A DNA stretch of 64,000 nucleotides, from NCBI RefSeq assembly GCF_030272615.1, contig NC_081407.1, forward strand, positions 102,285,897 through 102,349,896, given 5' to 3'. Shown here piece after piece: positions 59,522 through 64,000 of this stretch. A program made the translations under genes and the position numbers. Position 1 is the first letter of the stretch. Every line of letters begins with the position of its first letter. This stretch comes from Cryptomeria japonica (taxonomy: Eukaryota > Streptophyta > Pinopsida > Cupressales > Cupressaceae). The notes under the pieces are model-generated. The model had not been told where the DNA came from, did not search any database, and saw nothing but the letters and a program-made list of their open reading frames with translations.

Positions 59522-61087
59522 CTAGCTGATCCGCAATTGCTTGTCCTTTGATTGCTCGTCTTTCTGTGTATTGGATGTCAAATTCACTGAGAATCGGCCT
59601 ATAAGAGCTGCCTTACTAAGTAGATATTTGAGAGGATCAATTTTTGCGACTAGCTTAATGGTGTGTGCTAGCATATAATGTCGGAACTTCTGAGATGCGA
59701 AGACCACTATTAGGCAAGCTTTTTCAATGAATGTATAGTTGAGTTCATAGCCATTCAATGTCCTACTGATATAATATATGGCGCGTTCCTTCCCTTGTTG
59801 ATCTTCTTGTGCCAATAGTGCCCCCAGTGATATATCTGTTGTTGAGATATATAGGATAAGAGGCTTTCCTGCGACTGGTGGTACTAGAACTGGTGGATTC
59901 ATTAGGTACTGTTTGATTTGGTAAAAAGATTCAGCACACTTGGTCTCCCATTTGAATGGTACAATTTTGTGTAGTAAATGGTTAAATGGTAGACTTTTAT
60001 CTGTTAGCTGAGCGATGAATCGCCTGATTGATTGAAGTCGTCCTTGTAGAGATCTGAGTTGACTGATATTCTTTGGTGGTGGCATGTCCATAATGGCTTG
60101 TACCTTTGCTGGATCTACTTCAATACCTTTAGCTGAGACAATGTAGCCTAGTAACTTGCCTGATGTAACCCTGAAGACACACTTCTTAGGGTTGAGCCTG
60201 ACTTGGAATTTCTCCAATCGATCAAAGATCTTTGTTAGGATGTCAAGATGTTTTGCTCTGGTGAAGGATTTAGCTAGTAAATCATCCACATAGTCTTCCA
60301 TAAATGTATGCATCATGTCATGGAATATTGTGGTCATTGCTCTTTGATAAGTGGCCCCTGCATTCTTTAAGCCAAAAGGAATAACATTCCAATAGTACGT
60401 TCCCCAAGGATAGGTGAACACGGTTTTATCTTGATCTTCTGGGGCTATTTTGATTTGATTATATCCTAAGAAACCGTCCATTAGTGAAAGCATTGCATGG
60501 CCTACTGTGAGATCTACAATTATGTCGATACTAGGCAGAGGAAAGTCGTCTTTTGGACAAGCTTTGTTGATGTCTCTAAAGTTAGTGAATATTCTGATAC
60601 TACCATCTGGTTTTGATACTGGAACGATGTTGGAAATCCATTCTGCATAGTCAATGGGTCGGATGAATCCGACGTCTAATAATTTCTTTAGTTCAGTTTT
60701 GACCATGAGTGCCACCTATGGATTCATCTTTCGTAGCTTTTGCTTGACTAGTTTAACTCCTGAAGAGATGGACAAGTGATGCATGATTAAGTGTGGATCC
60801 ACTCCAGGCATATCAGCATATGACCAAGAAAAATTAATTTGCTTTTCTTTAAAGAAAATGATGAATGCTGATCTTTCTTCCTTTGTCAGAGATTCTGCAA
60901 GGTGTAGGTTTCTGACTGCTTCTGTGGTGCCAATGTTGATTGATTGAGTGGGCTCAATCAATATGGGTGATCGCTCATGAAAGTGCTCAGGAAGAGTTTC
61001 AAGTCTCTCATCATTAGGTGCCTTAAAAAGGTTTTCACCCTCAGATGCATCCTTTATTTTTACTTTTTTGTAATCTAGAGCTGCCAT
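59522..61087 (-). pseudogene. Reverse transcriptase and RNase H of the Tat element
   Basis: A lead-in part is followed by NIVPVSKPDGSIRIFTNFRD, then KACPKDDFPLPSID, then FTYPWGTYYWNVIPFGLKNA and the active-site MEDYVDDLLAK (about 60300-60270). After these come LNPKKCVFRV and the RNase H segment ALLAQEDQQGKERAIYYIS, then LNYTFIEKACLIVVFA (about 59820-59700). It copies element RNA to DNA and removes the RNA strand. The YVDD motif is intact. One TAG at 60716 fits CAG decay. The frame is shared with the upstream gag-protease region, so a single polyprotein is likely. Confidence 0.95.
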
Positions 61088-62545
61088 TGACTGGTTTTCA
61101 GCATCAGATCCTTTATTTGGTTCATTTTTGCGACTGAGAGACTTGGCACTCCCTAGTTTGTAGACATCGTTATTTTGTTCACTGGTAGAGCCTGTTTCCA
61201 GATTTACGGTACATAGGTAATGGATAATAGATTCATCATTTGGGAAAATTGGTATATCATGGATTTCAGGTTCATCCCAGTCGATGAGGTCAGGAAAGAC
61301 AAGCGGTAAGGAATCATTAGGTGGATCAAGTTCGGCTACTGTGAGTGTTAGGATAGAGTTTTCATCGTGATTGTTCTTGGTTTTAAAGAAGTTCAGGATT
61401 TCGTCGAGGTCTTCAATGGTATAGACTTGTTCATAATGTTCCTATTCGCTTTCTGTGGCATCATAGATATTCTACAGTCCAAATTTAAGAGGTCTATCTT
61501 CTGTGTTATGTTCTTCTTGGGAAAGAGATATAGAATTAGTATCATTAGGGATATCTGTAGTAGCATTGGAGCAGGTACCCCATTCATATTCATTGGAATC
61601 AGTCTCCGAGGCATCATCCCAGATTCTATCAGTGCTGTAAACTGGTATGTTGTATGGTGAAAACAAATCTTTGATGATAGATACCATTTTGATAGTTTTT
61701 GTTGATTCTGTGTCAGACCTGTCTTCTATTTTCTGTATTTGTTCATAGACTGTGCTTCCTCAGGGAGGAATAATGATATCTGGAGATGATTTTATTTGTT
61801 CTTGAGATATTGGTGTTTGAATATGAGCTACTGCTGCAGATATGGCCCTTTTGTGTTTCAGAAGCTTTTCCTGATATAACTTCTAATCTTGACGTTCCCA
61901 TTCCTTGCGGATTGTTTCTGCTAATTCAAAGAGTGCTTCCTGCCAGGATTCTTCTTTGTACTTCGTCTTTACTTTCCATTGAGGTTTTATAGCTAGTTGG
62001 GGTGGCCTTTTTAGTAAGAAAGTGAGCTCACAACCCAATCCTGCTTTGTTTCTATTGGGTTGGGAAGGAAGATTTATAGGTTCAGTGACTCCTTCCTGGC
62101 GTTTCCCAATAGGTCCTTTACCGTCATATCCCATTTGCTGCATGATTAAGTATCCTTTTCCATATGGGTGTGTAGGTAGAACAATGTCCAGAGCAGCTGC
62201 TCTATTATCTTCTTTCTCATCTTTGTATAACCAGCTAAGAATATCCTTGTCTTCTGATTCATGTGCCAGAGTACCCAATTGGATGAAGGTACCATCAAAT
62301 TTGGTGATGGGCTGAGTGACCAGATGCGTTGATTTAGTAGGCAATCCATGAGATCTAGGTGATGTTGGCAATTTGGCCAAACATAAGGGCTCCAAAGAGT
62401 ATTCCCCCATACCTTGGTCTTTAATTTGCATTTTTTGTTTGAAGTCTCCCCATAAGGAGTTGGATTTTGTTGTTTGTTGATCTGATGTTGAAGATCGTTG
62501 CTTTTCTCTATTATGAGGAGCCAAATTGTCCTGGGCTACCCCCAT
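61088..62545 (-). pseudogene. Linker with a G-patch-like segment between protease and RT
   Basis: Same frame as Gag and RT. At about 62170-62080 it reads YGKGYLIMQQMGYDGKGPIG, then KRQEGVTEPI, with the Gly spacing and MGY-x-G-x-G core of a G-patch, a motif that binds RNA or activates DEAH helicases. An acidic, Ser/Thr/Asp-rich linker follows to 61090 (WDDASETDSNEYEWGT, then FPDLIDWDEPEIHD). Stops fit Gln or Arg decay. G-patch segments are known after the protease of some retroviruses and in some plant Ty3/gypsy elements. Its activity here is unknown. Confidence 0.65.
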
Positions 62546-64000
62546 TGCGTTTCAATGTTGAAATGGATTGTGATCAACAGATATGGAGACCTCTTGTCCG
62601 TCATAAGGAAATTTGACACACTGGTGATATGTAGAAGGTACTGCTTGCATTTCATGTATCTAGGGTCGCCCTAATAAAATATTGTAGGTAAGGTCTATGT
62701 CCAAGACCTGACATATAGTATCCTTTTGTATTGGTCCTACTTGAATGGGTAATATCACAATTCCTTTAGAGGACCTTTCCTCATCATCATATGCCTTTAT
62801 GGTAATCTTCTTGTAGGGATCAATGGATTCTTCTTAGAAGCCTAATGCACGAATAAGCTTTAAAGTACATATATTAAGGCCAGCTCCTCCATCTATTAGG
62901 ACTCTTTTTACCCGGTATTTGCAAACAATGACTTCGATATGGAGAGGAGTATTATTTGGATGGATCAAGGAAGCATCATCATTTTCTGAGAAGGTGAGGT
63001 TATGAGGTCCAGTCATATGGGCGACCATGGCTTGAAATCTGTCTGTATCCAAATTTTGAGGTACATTGGTTTCCAATAGCACTTGTTCTAATATGTCTTT
63101 GTGCTTTGGTGATAGTTTTAGCAATTCTAGGATAGATATCTGTGCTGGAGTTTTACGAAGTTGGCTAACCAAGTCATATTGAATTTTTGGTGTGGTAGTT
63201 GTAGGTGCAATATGTCCTTTCAAGACATATTTTTGAGTTTGGGTCGTTACATTGACAGATTCATGATCACGCTGATCTCGGATGGTGATGACATTTACTT
63301 GATGATCTTCAGCTAATATGTGATTGATGGTGTTGTTGTAGATATGGTTGATACGAGCTCCGCATGTATCGTTCGAGGTTGAAGCTCCATCTTTGTTGTA
63401 ATTTAGAAGAGGATTTTTAAAGGCTCCATGATCACCATTTGTTTTGAGACCATCTATTGTTAAGTCGCCTCGTTCAATCATATCTTGCACCACGTGTTTT
63501 AACCTCATGCAATCATTCGTCTGATGACCCTTGTTACGATGGTAATCACAATAGTGTGAATCATTCCACCAAGGTGGTTTGATTTGAGGTTCATAGTTGC
63601 TGATTGGAGGCAAGAAAAGAATCTTGTGTGCCAAAAGTTCTCTGAATGGTGATTCTAGTGATTGCCCCAGTGGTGTGAAGATACGCTTTTGGAAATTGTT
63701 TGTGTTGTTGCGTGAATTGTTGTTAGGTCCTAGATTCATGTTTTTGCTTTGAGTATCATTGGTGTTGTTTGTGTTGAGTTGTCCTTGATCGGTGTTTTGC
63801 GCATATGTGTTAGCATTTGGATTAGCATTTTTAGGATTTTTTGTGTTTTGAGGATTTCCAAATAATGCAAGCACTGGTTGTTTAGATTTAGGATCATGTG
63901 TTTCATTGGTGCCTTCGTTTTTGTTTCGAGTCCAAAATCGAGATTTGTCAAGGTTGGTGTTGTTCTGGTTATTGTAATTTGATGAGTTTGTTCCTTCCTT
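62546..64000 (-). pseudogene. Gag C-terminal part and protease of the Tat element (runs off the window)
   Basis: The frame enters from the right edge with Asn/Thr-rich linker sequence. It then shows WNDSHYCDYHRNKGHQTNDC (about 63575-63520), the Cys-His knuckle form (C-x2-H-x4-GH-x4-C) of Tat/Athila Gag. It continues to an aspartic protease with RVLIDGGAGLNICTLKLI (about 62900-62850), where the D-G-G replaces the more common D-S/T-G, as in several Tat elements, and a downstream TYNILLGRP flap-like motif (about 62680). The Gag N-terminus, leader and 5' LTR lie beyond 64000. Stops at 62834 and near 62660 and 62555 fit CAA, TGG and CGA decay. Confidence 0.88.

Overview
The window looks like intergenic DNA from a large plant genome. 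A gymnosperm is plausible because of the many aged, nested LTR retrotransposons with long LTRs and the absence of any intact host gene in 64 kb, but the species cannot be fixed from the sequence. I see no rRNA, tRNA or CRISPR. Almost everything that can be read as protein is a decayed transposable-element gene. The long frames are mostly free of frameshifts and are broken mainly by TAG/TAA/TGA codons where Gln or Arg is expected (CAG, CAA, CGA changed by C-to-T), as expected of methylated and silenced plant DNA.

Layout. 1-1340 is AT-rich with no gene. 1365-5882 (+) is a 5'-truncated Ty1/copia element: integrase, RT and RNase H, then a polypurine tract and 3' LTR. It abuts an older minus-strand Ty3/gypsy gag-protease fragment with two partial LTR copies (about 5885-9194). 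A LINE scrap with a 176-bp perfect tandem duplication follows.

The most unusual object is at 10549-31540. A pair of inverted termini (10555-10603 and 31495-31534) is flanked on both sides by the 6-bp duplication CATTGG. Between them lie a transposase-like gene on + (12159-14571), about 13 copies of a 359-bp tandem repeat, and a multi-exon gene of unknown function on - (31133-26985). I read this as a large two-gene DNA transposon, about 21 kb now and about 13 kb before later insertions, of a type I cannot assign to a superfamily. Two LTR insertions sit inside it. One is a complete 6.6-kb element (15817-22412, duplication TTGGG) with a four-zinc-knuckle Gag and a second ORF of about 1,117 codons but no polymerase. 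The other is a solo LTR (28984-30528) inside the minus-strand gene; removing it with one copy of its 5-bp duplication restores that gene's reading frame.

31640-35866 holds a LINE fragment, a minus-strand copia LTR and a second minus-strand copia gag-protease fragment with its 5' LTR. 35867-43316 is mostly featureless AT-rich DNA with two weak decayed ORFs. 43317-46281 carries two LTR-like blocks. 47040-50236 (-) is a gag-protease-only element of Tat-like Ty3/gypsy type.

50240-64000 is most of a large minus-strand Tat-lineage Ty3/gypsy element: Gag, protease, a G-patch-like segment, RT, RNase H, a second (archaeal-type) RNase H and integrase. Between pol and its 3' LTR lies an antisense (+) gene for a plant-mobile-domain-like protein (53307-56362). 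This gene has its own TATA box, a short first exon and a 1-kb intron that carries a striking irregular array of TAGCGCAT-like words.
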